Counted from the first letter of the stretch, positions 36,686 through 47,993 are shown. The stretch is DNA of 64,000 nucleotides from Lichtheimia corymbifera B2541 (GCA_000697475.1 JNEU01000836.1:62001-126000); one strand, 5' to 3'. Program-made: numbers and translations. The notes: a model not told the origin generated them from the letters alone.

Positions 36686-37085
36686 GCCAAACGAGCAGAT
36701 GCACAACATTAGCAAAGGTTATTGCTTGTTACTTATGGCACAAGGTTGCGCTTTGTGATGTTGGGGTAGTAGTGGTATTGCTTACGTCAGTGAGGGTATG
36801 CACTACACTCTTTGATGCATCTGCTTGGATTCCGTTTCTTCTTGTCATCAACCAGGTAATATGGATCATGTCAATACGCGTGTGTTGCTCTGAAATCTAA
36901 TAACTATTTGAGCTTTTTTTTAGTCTTCCTTGACAGCCAAACGAGCAGATGCACAATATTAGCAAAGGTTATTGCTTGATGCTTATGGCACAAGGGTGCG
37001 CTTTGTGATGTTGGGGTAGTAGTGGTATTGCTCACGTCAGTGAGGGTATGCACTACACTCTTTAATGCATCTGCTTGAAGATTAG
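36686..37085. repeat. Direct duplication of about 145 bp
   Basis: Segments 36,686-36,832 and 36,939-37,083 are over 90% alike by eye. Both start GCCAAACGAGCAGATGCACA, contain GTTGGGGTAGTAGTGGTATT and end CTTTNATGCATCTGCTTG. The sequence before the second copy (GACAGCCAAACG) matches the sequence before the Mutator-like element (GGCAGCCAAACG). The element thus seems to have inserted into the first copy after the duplication. Confidence 0.7.
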
Positions 37086-37767
37086 CGTAGCAGGAAACTA
37101 GAACACGATTCATGTGTGGAAGAAATAAACGTAACGATTTCTTTGATACCTGTCCTCAGTCAAATCCTTGTTCTCTTCATGTTTACATGCTTAGTCACAC
37201 TAGATATTCCTTTCACAATCTCGCTCTTATTGCTTTGAACCACGGTCGTTGTCCCACTACTTTATTCCAAATGGAAGACGATCGTCTTTCTAATACATTC
37301 ATCTTGGCCAATAGATATGCGGTATAGACACTTGTGCCACGTGACGTCGTGTTTCATTGACATGTGGCTTTACGTTCATTATAACTATCCAGTTCTTCTG
37401 CTCTTTGACCATGAGAAGATACTTGATGATCTTTTGCGATTGCGTTTTTTCGGTGACGAATGGCATTTGGGCGTTGTCGGAGGAAGAGGAGCTGTCATCC
37501 GATTCAAGATATTCCGAATTGAGCAGAAGTAACTCCTGCAAAGGATGTACACCAATTCATTAGTTATCGGCTCAGATGATTATATTCTTTTGCCTTTGTT
37601 ACCTTATATTGCCATAGCGTGTTGACCAGGCGTGGAAGCAAGTGCTTGGCATTAGCAGGTTGTGCCCAAGCCTTTAATATATCGCCACCATATGGGCTGC
37701 CAACTCTGCATATACACCTCGAGAGGTACATAACCATATCAAAAGGCATGAGTAGGTTCTCCACCAA
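37086..37767. other. Intergenic, no gene recognised
   Basis: Short overlapping open frames only. I see no domain, repeat or RNA gene. Confidence 0.4.
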
Positions 37768-38157
37768 GTGAAATGGTTAAGCTTCACCTTAGGTAAAGGA
37801 TCGTTTACATGGGAATGGGAACATGGCAAAGTGGATAGCAATGGAGCAACGCTAAAGATCATCATAAATATTAGCAAAGCAGTCGATCACCGCAAAAGGT
37901 CATCCACCATCATACTCACATTGGGCTTGAAAGTATCAAAATATGTAAAAAGTGATAGGATGGAAGAAGGGCATGCATTGGTAATCCGCTTAACGAATGA
38001 TTCCAATAGTATCTGGTTCCAGTCGCCGTTAAATCCGATCGTGAGACAATGGAAGGAAAAGATATGTGGGCGACAACATTCTTGTTTGTTGGGCGTGGGT
38101 ATTTCTGTGATCACAAAGAGTGAAAAATGTTTGCTGGAAATGACGGTGAGCTGATAG
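37768..38157 (+). CDS. Hypothetical coding segment, possibly a gene fragment
   Basis: This is an open frame of 128 codons. The first 95 have ordinary globular composition (GKGSFTWEWEHGKV, then ISKAVDHRKRSSTIILTLGL, then HALVIRLTND and WFQSPLNPIVRQWKEKI). The last 30 codons run into a fragment of the Mutator-like element at 38,060 (GCGACAACATTCTTG). The real gene, if any, is therefore truncated by repeat sequence. No family recognised. Confidence 0.35.
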
Positions 38158-38215
38158 ATAGATTGGTGGGACGCTATAACAGTAATATATCTGAAGAGCC
38201 TCGGTGTGATTAAAT
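38060..38215 (+). mobile_element. Internal fragment of the Mutator-like element
   Basis: The segment GGGCGACAACATTCTTGTTT ... GGCGTGGGTATTTCTGTGAT ... TTGGTGGGACGC ... GAAGAGCC matches the middle of the elements at 9439 and 45384 in the same order. No inverted termini remain around it. Confidence 0.55.
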
Positions 38216-38429
38216 GTTCATGCGACTGCGGTAAACAACGTGGCAATATCCTTCATCCATCTGCTATCACAAATCACATGATGTGGTCGAATTCCACGAA
38301 ATAGGGCGTTAATGTTGTGAGAGTGGCCGTTCCAGAAAGAAAAGTCGATGGCGCCTTCATAAATAAACATAGTACACAAGCGTAAATGTTCGGCCATCAC
38401 AGCTCCTGCATAAGGGTGATGTAACGGCT

Positions 38430-38885
38430 ATCCAAGTTTTGCAGGTAGCCCCAGTTTCGTTTTTTGCTGGAATACCATCACACCCCAGAATGGCATAGAT
38501 AGGCTGTAGATGTAAAAATGGTACTCTAAAATGATGAAGGTAAGATGCCTGTACCATAGAACTGCAAACCAGATAGTTTCAATCGTTCTAAACTTGCCTT
38601 TGCACCCTCTGGATTCCTGCTTATCAGGCAACGGAACATCGTCCTTCACGCCCAGCGCAAATGCGTGTAATTGCGGTCCTGATACTTCAATGACGCAGAC
38701 CTTCACATCAAGTGCAATCAGATAAATTTTTCCATCCACGTTGGGGCTCGCCTTTGAATAGTGAGAGCGGTTAAGACAATATGTGAAATGCAGATAATTG
38801 CTGTATACATACCACACTATCGCAGAGGAGGATCCGTCAAGGAATACGACCAAGATTCACAAAGACAACAATGAACACAGGTAAA
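38430..38885 (-). pseudogene. Degraded gene with an E-V-S-G-P core, unknown family
   Basis: On the minus strand, ESWSYSLTDPPLR, TAG and C precede a plausible GTATGT...AAAG intron. Then comes ASPNVDGKIYLIALDVKV, CVIEVSGPQLHAFALGV, and ETIWFAVLWYRHL. The D-G...E-V-S-G-P pattern resembles protein families expanded in Mucorales, whose core is reminiscent of a PD-(D/E)XK fold. I could not place a third catalytic residue. Stops and frame changes show the gene is not intact. Confidence 0.4.
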
Positions 38886-39586
38886 ACAATGAATACCTAC
38901 ACATAGATGAGAAAACAATGCATGTGAATGATCAATTCAACTACCAGCATAATGGCTTTCTTCTCGACACGTACCAAGCGATGGAGCTCTCGATGATATA
39001 TGCGATAGATGAAAGAGATGTATGATGATAATGTCGCCAACAGCCTTGTTTAAATGTGCATTGGGCGTGGGAGTTGTTGTCCATGCAAGAAAGGAGAGAT
39101 TGTGATTGATTGAAAGTGATCAAACAGCTGCAACGTCATTAACACTTGATAATCCTCCAGCGACTGGAAGGAACCTTGCTGTCGGTGACATGGCGATCCC
39201 CCTTGGAATCGTGTACTGATTTGTTTGTCGCAAAGAGATCTGCAAAAGCTTTTCTCGACATTGTGGTGAATTCGGAGAGCGGTCTTAGTTGTCCTGGATT
39301 GTTGTTGGCAAGGTATTCGTTTGCTGGTTGCTATGATATATAATAAAAATCTCGCTATATCAAATGGAATGCACTGCGAAAGAGAGCGGATATTATCGGA
39401 GGACCGCAACAATTTCCTGCATATTAGCATGATTGTTGCTATTGCTTGTGCGCTTTTTATCCCGATCGGGCTTGGTCGTCATATGACAGCAAAGACAATG
39501 TTTGGGACCTGCTATATATATAACATCTGCATGATTTGTCATCATTGTTTTCCTTTCTTTTTCCTTCATTTCTTCCACTCATAATC
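38886..39586. other. Intergenic, upstream of the HAD gene
   Basis: No supported gene; open frames on both strands overlap and lack domains. A pyrimidine-rich tract (39,545-39,580) directly precedes the HAD start codon. Confidence 0.4.
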
Positions 39587-40450
39587 ATGCAAAAAGCTGA
39601 TCTCTCACACGTCAAAGCGTAAATTCATCCATCATTGCTACACTTGTCACCAGCCTGTATTTATGTTATTGCAACAGATTAACGATTGATGTATTCGGTA
39701 CCTGCGTTGACTGGCGATCTTGTATTGAAAAGGCACTTGAGGAAGCGATAGATGCATCTCCCGCTCCAGACTATGCTGCATTGGCACATAAATGGCGAAA
39801 TGGTAAGATATGCAATCTCCATGGCAGCGCGGTGTACATATATAAACAGAGATATTGTTAAAGGATACAAGGCAGTCATGCAACACTATGCAAGCCAAAA
39901 AGAGCCGATTGATCCATACCCCAACCTTGATGATCTCCATCGCGAGCTACTCGACAATCTACTCGATAAGGATCCAGAGTTTAATCACTTGTCAACCCTC
40001 GTTGATGAATCGACACGCGCAAAGCTAACGCAAGCATGGCATCACCTGACCCCTTGGGAAGACACTAATCCTGGTTTGGCGTGTTTAAGTAACGAGCTGG
40101 GTCTCATCACATCTACCCTCAGTAATGGCAACATGCGCCTTTTGGTCGACATGAAAAAGTTTGGTCAAATGCCGTTTGATATTATTCTTTCATCCGAATT
40201 GTTTGGAACCTACAAAACCAATCCCAAGGTATACCAAGGTGCAGCGCAAATGCTTGGTTTACCTCCCCACTCCATATGCATGGTTGCGACTCATTTGCAT
40301 GATTTGAAAGCAGCCAAAGCAAATGGCTATACTACGGCATTCATTCCACGACCCAAAGAGGATAAACAGGTGCTAGATGATGAGGACTTTCAATATGTGG
40401 ATGTAGTAGCAGATAGCTTTGGGCATCTTGCAGAGATCTTCCGTAAATGA
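39587..40450 (+). CDS. HAD-superfamily type II haloacid dehalogenase-like hydrolase
   Basis: Three exons (39587-39618, 39678-39802, 39852-40450) give 251 aa, the usual length. Motif I is ALTIDVFGTCVDWRS, where the first Asp is the nucleophile. Motif II is ITSTLSNGNMRLL, motif III is GTYKTNPKVYQGAA with the conserved Lys, and motif IV is VATHLHDLKAAKANG. Known L-2-haloacid dehalogenases hydrolyse 2-haloalkanoates to 2-hydroxyacids. Fungal members with the ATHxxD variant of motif IV are mostly untested, so the substrate is open. The second intron ends CAGAG|ATATTG, with the second AG chosen by frame. It is the only clean gene in the 36-48 kb repeat island. Confidence 0.85.
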
Positions 40451-41067
40451 TTTGGGTTGTCGAGAATAAAGCACACAGCTGTCGATATGTTGATAGGATC
40501 CATGTATAGGCTATTTTCTTTCTAGGTGGATTTATATCTCATGTTCACACAACAGATATAGTAGTCAAGTTTGTAGCTGTTTATTAAGCCAATGAATGGA
40601 TAAGCATACCTGTATGCGGCACACACGCAGTAGCAAATGCAACGGGTGCACATATGCAGGAATGGAAAAAGACACACTGCAAGGTAAGACTAATTCCCAC
40701 TTGCAACTCACTAGCTATAACGATAACGATATAAAGACAAGTGAGCCAAACAAAGTACAATCACAAAAGCGTTTCCATGGTCAACGGCAACGTTCTTGAT
40801 GCCAAGGCAACGACAGTAACACGGGCAATTCGAACGCGACTCGAGCTCCATGGAAACACAGCAAGTATGTTTCAACATTACACTCTTTTTATTGCTTCGA
40901 TCAAACGTCTAGATCTTGTCTACTTTAGTTTACAACTCTTATCAGGACCCCCAATGCGAGACGCACCAAGACGGCAGCCCATTTCAACAGCTCTCTACCG
41001 ATCTACCAACGTACATTAACGCTCGATCAAGCTCCCCATCGTCAGCACCACAACCACCATGGATCCT
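40451..41067. other. Intergenic; weak coding-like segment
   Basis: 3' flank of the HAD gene. The stretch 40,596-40,870 has readable frames (NATGAHMQEWKKTHCK, and VNGNVLDAKATTVTRAIRTR) separated by an intron-like GTAAGA...AAAG segment. They do not join in one frame, so I make no gene call. Confidence 0.35.
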
Positions 41068-41690
41068 TTTACTAGCACGCAACTTTTATCACATAAGAAA
41101 AAGTAGACAAGTTATTATGAAAACAATATCTTTTTTATTGATAAATAAAGCTATACTAGCATGTGGCTGTTAGTTTCCTCGAGTTCAAAAACCCAAGTAC
41201 TCACAGGAATGACCAACGTGAAGGTCGCCACATATCCATTCCCAACCTCTCCACATGGGGCACCTTCAACATGTGTCAAACGAGCTGATAATCAGATGGA
41301 GTTCACTCGTTCACTTATGGGGATATAGCGATGAGCAAACGACTCACTGCGAGAGCTGGTCACAGTTCCAGAGTGGGCGGAGTGGACACTCACTACGAGA
41401 GCTGGGTCACAGTTCCAGAGTGGGCACAGAGTACACATGGTACAACTCCATAGAGTTAACGAGCGGGTACCAATATATCCACCACAAGGGACAGTGAGCT
41501 TGCGAGGACAAAGAGAAAAAGAGACCGCTGCGGATTCTCGCTCCCTTTTTTATTCGTTTCAAACGGCGTTTAAATCTGCTCGGTTGTCACATGACCTCTA
41601 CAGAATCATGGTTGCTGGTCTTGTCGCCATGGATTCATTGTCGTTGCTATGGAAAATATGCAAAACAATAAACAACAGCTCTCTCTTCCC
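41068..41690 (-). repeat. Three-copy spliced-looking repeat unit, copy 2
   Basis: Closely similar to 6827-7400 over most of its length and in the same orientation. It contains the intron-like segment (donor CCTGTGAGTACTTGG, acceptor GAAACTAACAG) and the poly(A)-like CTTTATTTATC region. It also has an internal duplication of CGAGAGCTGGTCACAGTTCC (41,350 and 41,398) that copy 1 lacks. Confidence 0.65.
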
Positions 41691-41691
41691 C

Positions 41692-42290
41692 TTAAAGCTC
41701 CTTTGAATTCGATTCTTCGAACAGTACACGTTGTCGATTGTATGAGTTGATGCTCAGCTCTTTTGGGCGGTTGAGCATTACAGCAGTCAAAGGTCGCATT
41801 ACAATAGAGGACGGGACTTGAAGGGTCGATGCTATTGGTGGAGAAATGCATGATTGTACGCCCCATCCCGTATAGAAAGATCTGGCTATGATAGTCCATA
41901 TAGATTGGTTCGTTCTTATACAAGGTTGCATATGATAGGGTTATTTTAGCTGGTAACTGTCATAGGTAAGCATGGGATGTTCATGTACTCGTGAAACATT
42001 GTATCACAGCTGGTTATTCTTTCTTGGACAGGATGAATTAAGTTTGCGCTGAACTATGTAAGCGTTTTATTATGTGATAAGCAATACGTTGGGCATCATC
42101 ACTTTCAAATTATTATCTTGCAATACAGGCATTCAAGAACCACTCCTACTACCTTTCGTCTATCAGTACATGAACTAGGAGCTGTGACAAAACATCTCGA
42201 TACGATAATGCGTACGACCCAATCTCGCTTTCCAACCTTCAAGTTTCCATTCCTCCTTTCAAACCAGAAATCAACCATGTGATCCACATT
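41692..42290 (-). other. Two coding-like segments, unknown
   Basis: Minus-strand open frames at 42287-42105 (MVDFWFERRNGNLKVGKRDW, then DRRKVVGVVLECLYCK) and 41931-41696 (PIYMDYHSQIFLYGMGRTIM, then CNATFDCCNAQPPKRAEHQ) have ordinary composition and could be exons. I could not join them with convincing splice sites and do not recognise either. Confidence 0.3.
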
Positions 42291-42519
42291 TAGCGCATAT
42301 GAATTGATTGTACGATGCTCTTTTGAAATATTATATTGAATTCAGTGAAGAAAGCAAAGAATAGCACATGGTAGTGTGAATGTTTATCGAGTAAGTATGA
42401 TAAAGGGGCAGCATTGTGAACTGGATAGTCTACGGGTGAATCACATCGAGTCAACAGGGATAATTGCGCTTGCGCCATTGTATGCTTGATCGCCGCCGTC
42501 ATAAACATCCTTCATCCAT

Positions 42520-42890
42520 GATTGTAAAGCATCTTTCGCCAAGATATGATCCATTTCGTCTATTCCATCCAATCCATAAATCTTCATCCTCAGCCGTATC
42601 CACGTGACCGTTCATGCTGACGACGCGCCAAGTGGCCAAAGCAACATTCCAGGGTATCCCAGTTCTGCACTTGATTGCATCCATCCATCATATCATCCAT
42701 GGCCCCAAACTGACTTTCGTCAAAGATACAAGCCGTCTCATACATGCCATCCAATAATCCATCATCGCCCTCAGCCGCATCCACGCAACAGGATCCATCC
42801 TTTCTGCTGACGACGTACAAAGTAATCAAATCGACATTTCAGGATCAGCCATCACTGTGCTTGATTGAATCCATCCATCCATAACCAATG
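42520..42890. repeat. Diverged tandem duplication, about 180-bp period
   Basis: Two units share CCTCAGCCG(T/C)ATCCACG, then CTGACGACG, CAA-rich spacers and TTGATTG(C/A)ATCCATCCAT in the same order. The minus strand is partly open in both units, but with different stops. No gene can be supported. Confidence 0.5.
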
Positions 42891-43559
42891 CAAGTCCAAT
42901 ACGTTGATACAAAGAACTGATGCGATCGCTTGCTGACATGCTTCCTTTTCCGCCCGCCAGTTGGTCAATCACTTGCTTGTTCACTTTCTATCGCAGCTCA
43001 ACCAGGTGAAGAATGCTTGTATTGCACAGTAGTAATAGTAGTTGATGGCTGATATGGCGACATCCATAAGCATCCGTATGTATTAAAGCCGAGCCGTTAC
43101 ACGTAAATAAAGCTGCCTCTGTATAATGGCTATCTGCTGTTGACATAAAAAAGGCTGCAAGGCATGCTGCTGCAAGTAAGGAACGCTGTTTGAGATAATG
43201 GTGTAAAGTGCACGCTGATAGCAACTGCTGGAATGGACGCTGTTACGAATGAATGTGGCGGATGAGAGTACAAGAGAGTGTGTCATGTAAAGGAACACGG
43301 GTGTCGTAATAGAGTAACAAGAAGTGGAGTGCACGCGCCATGCACTTGCCATTCAGTCCAAGACAATCGGATCAAGCCAGTCGTAGGATTGACATGATGA
43401 GTTGAAGCAGGTCAATCGTTCGCAGTGGTAGTTGTACTTGAATGGGGCAACAGTTGAGAACGGGAAGAAGAGAAGAATGAAGTGGGAGTGGAAGAGATGG
43501 AAATTAAATCTGTCAGGCACTGTCATGCAAATCCATGCACACTATAAATTGATCCAAGA

Positions 43560-44540
43560 TCTTGAGGTTGTCTCCCTTGAACCTCAAACTTGCACACAAG
43601 ATGCTCTTGGACATGCTGAGCAACTTTGTATTAATAAAGAACCCATCCTTCATTTAAAAATTTTGAATGGGAGGGTGTAATGTGGGGTTTACTATGATCG
43701 ATGGAAATTCCGCACCCGCCCGGATTTATTGAAATGCCATTTAGTATGAATTACCTTGGGATTCCCTACTTTGAACTTGAAACTTGGTAAGCAGGTTCGC
43801 TGAGTCATGCTGATCAACCCTATTCATCTAAAAACTGCATGCTTCATTATGATGTTTCAGTGAATCGGACGGTCCAAATTTAGGTGAGACGATGGACGGG
43901 CGGAACGCAAGTAGGGTGCATAGTGCACACCCCCGCGATTGTTCATCTCAAACTCCAAACTTGGTCAGGACCGTGGGCTTCGACATGCTAATCAACTCCA
44001 TTCATATTAAAGTCGCAGGCTTCATTGTGAAAATTAAAATGGGAGCGTCGGATGACAAACGGACGGGTTTATATTGAGATTGGATGGCCCACGACCTTGC
44101 GATTGCCTATTTCGAACCTGAAAGTTTCACATAAGATGCTCTTGGAACACGCTGATCAACTTTGCCATAATAAAGAACTCACGCTTCATTTGAAAATCTT
44201 GAATGGGAGGGTATAATGTGGGGTTTAGTACAATGGGCGGAAATTCCGCACCCGTCCAAATTCATGAAATGTCAATTAATATACATAATCTTGGGATTCC
44301 CCATTTCGAACCTGAAACTTGGTAATAAGGTTCTCTAAGTCATGCTGATCAACTCTATTCATATAAAAACCGCACGCTTCATTTTGAGAACTTTGAATGC
44401 GAACGGCTCAAATATAGGAGAGACGATGGATGGGTGGGATCGTCCCCGAGATTGCACATAAGGTGCTGCCGACCATGACGAGTATATTTGTTCTCATAAA
44501 GACATCACGCTTCATTATGAAAATGTTGAGAAACAGGTAC
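43560..44540 (+). repeat. Nested tandem repeat, about 536-bp period
   Basis: The unit at 43,577-43,905 recurs at 44,113-44,440 in the same orientation. Shared blocks include AAGATGCTCTTGGA, TTGAATGGGAGGGT, TAATGTGGGGTTTA, GGAAATTCCGCACCCG, CTTGGGATTCCC and GAGACGATGGA. Within each unit a shorter motif (TTCATAT/TAAAG...CGCTTCATT) repeats about five times over the whole region. No ORF is conserved, so this is probably decayed satellite-like or transposon DNA. Confidence 0.7.
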
Positions 44541-44549
44541 CTTTATGTT

Positions 44550-45317
44550 TTACCTATGCCGTAAGCGTGATGAAGTTGCTTTCTCCTAGTGGATGGTGTC
44601 GACTGCATTAACGGAAAGACGAAGAGCTGAGTGAAATGACATGGTGTGGTGGTCAATGCACCAATGGATGGTGATTGGTTTTTGGATGGCATATAAGTAA
44701 ACAACACCCAATAATGAAGGTGTGGGTCAAGGTATATGTAGTACAGCAATAATGGCTCCACATCACACTTGGGTGTCGGAGAAGATCAAGCTGCATAAAC
44801 CAATTTTAATCAAGAGGGTGATAGTGCAAGCAGGTAGGATGAATTGATGAATGATAATATAGTTATGCTGGAGATGATAGAGTAAAATTGGTGAGCGCTT
44901 GATCTATGATGGATGAGTGCAGACAACATGGGAGAGCAAATGTGGTGCGCGCATGGTCAATAAGAATTGATGAGGTCTATGTTTATTTGGTTGGTTGGCT
45001 GAATTACGTTACTACCTTGACTATATTTTTAGTGTCTCCTCTGCTCTACCCATTCGCTTCGCATAACCACCGGCGTGTACAGATCTTTGATAATTGCCTG
45101 GCTGTTTCAACCATTTGAGTATGACTTGGTCACGGCTGACATCCATGGGTCCCAATGCATTGCTACGCTTCATGTTGCTGTAATGAGGCATGCTAATATT
45201 GTGAGCGTTTGTAAAACAACTGCAAGGTGCAAGGTGCAAGGTGGAGAACGCTCTTGAAATTGAAAGAGAAAATGATAAACTCGAGAGAGAGAGAGAGAGA
45301 GAGAGAAAAGTAGGAAG
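44550..45317. other. Intergenic; GA microsatellite
   Basis: 44,552-44,575 repeats the arm of the inverted repeat at 2415-2707 (CCGTAAGCGTGATG). 45,283-45,306 is a (GA)n tract. Nothing else could be supported. Confidence 0.45.
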
Positions 45318-45383
45318 CCGTTAAATCCCCCCCATTCTCCTTCTCCCGCCATAGGAAACTCAAGAAATCGAACGGGAGGTTGA

Positions 45384-46032
45384 GGACTTGCTATTTGCAC
45401 CATGTCAACTTCGGGACCAGATGTAGACCATGGTTGGCACCTAAACCAACTTTTGCAGATGCTTCACGGAGAGATAGCTATACCGAAAGCAACAAGAAGG
45501 CGTATATGAGTGTTGACTCATCAAGCAACATGATCAATCTTTACCTCATCATAAGAATCCAATATCACAATGGCGGCCACAATAAAAGAAGCACTATGAA
45601 TGTCCACAAAGATCAGCACTTATTCACAGGTTGAAAGATGTGATACACACAAACCTTGGCTATTTGACCTTGTAAGCAACAAAGAAGGATGACAGAAGAA
45701 AGAGACGTGTGAGAGTATGATGGGCGGCGACAACATCCTTTTATTCTGCATTGTGAGCGTGGGTATTTCTGTCTGTTGAGAATGATGGATTGATAAATTG
45801 GTGCATGGGATGATAAAGTGATGGGGCGTATGTACCAGGAGAGCGTAGGTGCAGGTGATAAGTAATCTATCAAGGAAATCAACCACTTGTACGCCTACTG
45901 CACATCCCCATTATTAGAAATGACTTACCGTGTTGTCAACCTGCTCCTAATATTGGTATGCGTGTTCGGTAAGCAGCGAGGATGATAGGATCACCTTTGA
46001 TGGCGCAAGAGACATGGTGCAAATGTAAGCCC
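45384..46032 (+). mobile_element. Non-autonomous Mutator-like element, third copy
   Basis: It starts GGACTTGCTATTTGCACC and ends in the reverse complement of GGGCTTACATTTGCACC. The body matches the 9439 copy (GATGGGCGGCGACAACATCC, CGTGGGTATTTCTGTCTGTT, CTATCAAGGAAATCAA). The outer CCGTTAAATCCCCCC block is present on the left (45,318-45,333) but missing on the right, and no clear target duplication remains. This copy is probably truncated. Confidence 0.6.
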
Positions 46033-46599
46033 GGTTTTGCCAGCTGATTGCTTATTCAGGTCCAGTATTCTATCACCCCTAGAACACATATGAGATTACC
46101 ATCCATCATGGAGATCATCCAGCGCAACAAGCCCCAATGTGAGACATACCTTATCAAATAAGCCATCGCCTTGTCTCCTTGACATACTAAAAGTACCTCT
46201 CTTGATGACAAATGGGAAATATATATATAACGTGCCTTGAATCCTTTGAAAAGGTAAGGACGGTATACTGGAAATGAGCACAGCTGCTCTCTTGCAACAA
46301 ACCTTCAGTCAATGGGTGCATTGTGGTTGCTCTGTCGTGGACAATGAAGAAGGAATACGGTTCACTGATCGTTGCTTGACATACTTCAAGGTTGTCTCTT
46401 GTTATGATTGACGTTGTTGCATTGACGAAGCGCCATCAAGGAGTGCTCGGATGAGTCGGCGTTGAGTTGTTGCTATGTGAAACAGGAGAAACAGCGGCGC
46501 TTTCCACAATCAATCCAACTCCACTTGCAGCTAGTGATCCGTGCACGCATTCGCACCTTCCCCATATAGCAATGATCAAGGTACAAGAAGTGTGTCTTT
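46033..46599. other. Intergenic, no gene recognised
   Basis: Open frames here are short, overlapping and without domains. Confidence 0.4.
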
Positions 46600-47100
46600 G
46601 TCCATGTCTTTTACCATAACGCCTTGAGGTGTAAAGAAGACAATGACTGCTGTAACCCATATATGGAACTTTGCTGGCACGTTCTTTTTCAGTCACAGCA
46701 ACCGGTCGCAGCAACCATCCCCGCAGCAACGGCTATAAAAAAAAGCGCCTTTTTCCTTTTCTTTTCTTTACCCTTTCTTTCCAACGAGGTTTTGGCGCGT
46801 CAAGGCCTGGCACCTGATTCGGGGGACTTAGTTGTAGGGGGCTGCTTCTATTTCTCTTGGTCTTCAAAAAAGGTACAAGCGGTGTCCCCAGCACTGCACC
46901 TTGTCGACCTGGAATTGGTGCCCACAGGTAGAGGTGGGGATGGTTGAGCAGCGACCTTCTCGTGGTCGTCCCTGTAAGTACTTGGCCTTTGGGCTCAAGG
47001 AAACCAACAGCTGCTTCTCTATAGTATTAGTATTAGTATTAGTATCATCATAAATAAACTTTGTCTTTTAAATACACACACATACTCTTGTCTCTACACA
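46600..47100 (+). repeat. Three-copy spliced-looking repeat unit, copy 3
   Basis: Diverged copy of the unit at 6827 and 41068 in the opposite orientation, so its apparent sense strand is plus. It has a TATA-like CGGCTATAAAAAAAAG at about 46,730 and a pyrimidine tract. The intron-like segment (donor CCTGTAAGTACTTGG, acceptor AACCAACAG, about 46,974-47,012) is followed by a (TAGTAT)n run and CATAAATAAAC (47,048-47,058). An ORF over 46,624-46,947 is not shared with the other copies. Confidence 0.6.
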
Positions 47101-47993
47101 TGTTCTAAAACGCTTTGCCAAAGCAGCAGTTGAGTGATCGTTGCTGTGATCTTGGTTGCCAAGCAACAGTTGTTGACTGATCGTTGCTGTGATCTCCTTT
47201 TCCAAAGTAAACCTTGACTGATCTCTGTGATTTAGAGAACAGGTCGATCAGACCCATGAGCAAGTGGTGCTGTTGTAGTGTGCTCTTCTGGGCCGTTGCT
47301 ATGCTCTGTGCTGGTCTCTCAGTGATTCTCCCTCTCCACACACACTGCTGCATCTCCCCACAGACTGTTTCAACTCATCATATCCCTTCATTGAAATCAT
47401 AAGCTAATACCTATTCCTTAACAATAAAAGCATACTATCTATATTACTACTTGTATTAATCAAGGACGCAATGGGATCAGGGATAAAAGGTTGGATAGCT
47501 ATGGTCTTCATCGACCTTTTTGGATACGCTTTCGTGTGTGCTGATCGTGTGATTGAAAAGACCTTTGATCAGGAAATGTAACTTTTGGTATCATCACCGT
47601 ATGCTTGGGTTCGATATGCCTAGTGTTCCCTGACACAAGTGCACAAAAACGCACCCTTCTCGTAACAGGGTGATGCTTATGAATGTACGTGGGTGGTGTA
47701 GTAGTAGATAGCGTCACGCATCTTGTAGAACTCTTTCGCGAATGATACGAGTCTTTGATTCCAAGAATAAAGCATGTAGTAATCACATACAAGTATCCAG
47801 CACTCCATATGTAGGCTATTTCTTGATTAATTTGATTTATCTATAGTGTGTATATGTATTTATTAAGATGCGGGTTTTTAGGAAACAGGGGGGAGGATTG
47901 TGGAATAGGGAAGAGTAAGAAAAGAAAGGATAAGTAGGAAGAGTACAAAGAAGATGTTCATAAATTTTCGGATGAGGGAATGCATGTAGTGGT
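47101..47993. other. Intergenic; short tandem repeat
   Basis: 47,127-47,225 holds two to three copies of an approximately 40-bp unit containing TGATCGTTGCTGTGATCT, with GTTGCCAAGCAAC (X-box-like) between them. The rest is the 3' flank of the DUF3712 gene. Confidence 0.45.

Noticed and set aside
37112..37767. Several 60-80-codon ORFs on both strands
   Set aside because: All overlap each other, none shows a domain, signal peptide or matching splice sites, and lengths are what chance gives in AT-rich DNA.
43560..44540. CRISPR-like array
   Set aside because: The repeats are long, diverged and unevenly spaced, spacers are not unique, and the genome is eukaryotic.
46624..46947. Plus-strand ORF of 107 codons
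   Set aside because: It lies inside the three-copy repeat unit, and the reading frame is not kept in the other copies.
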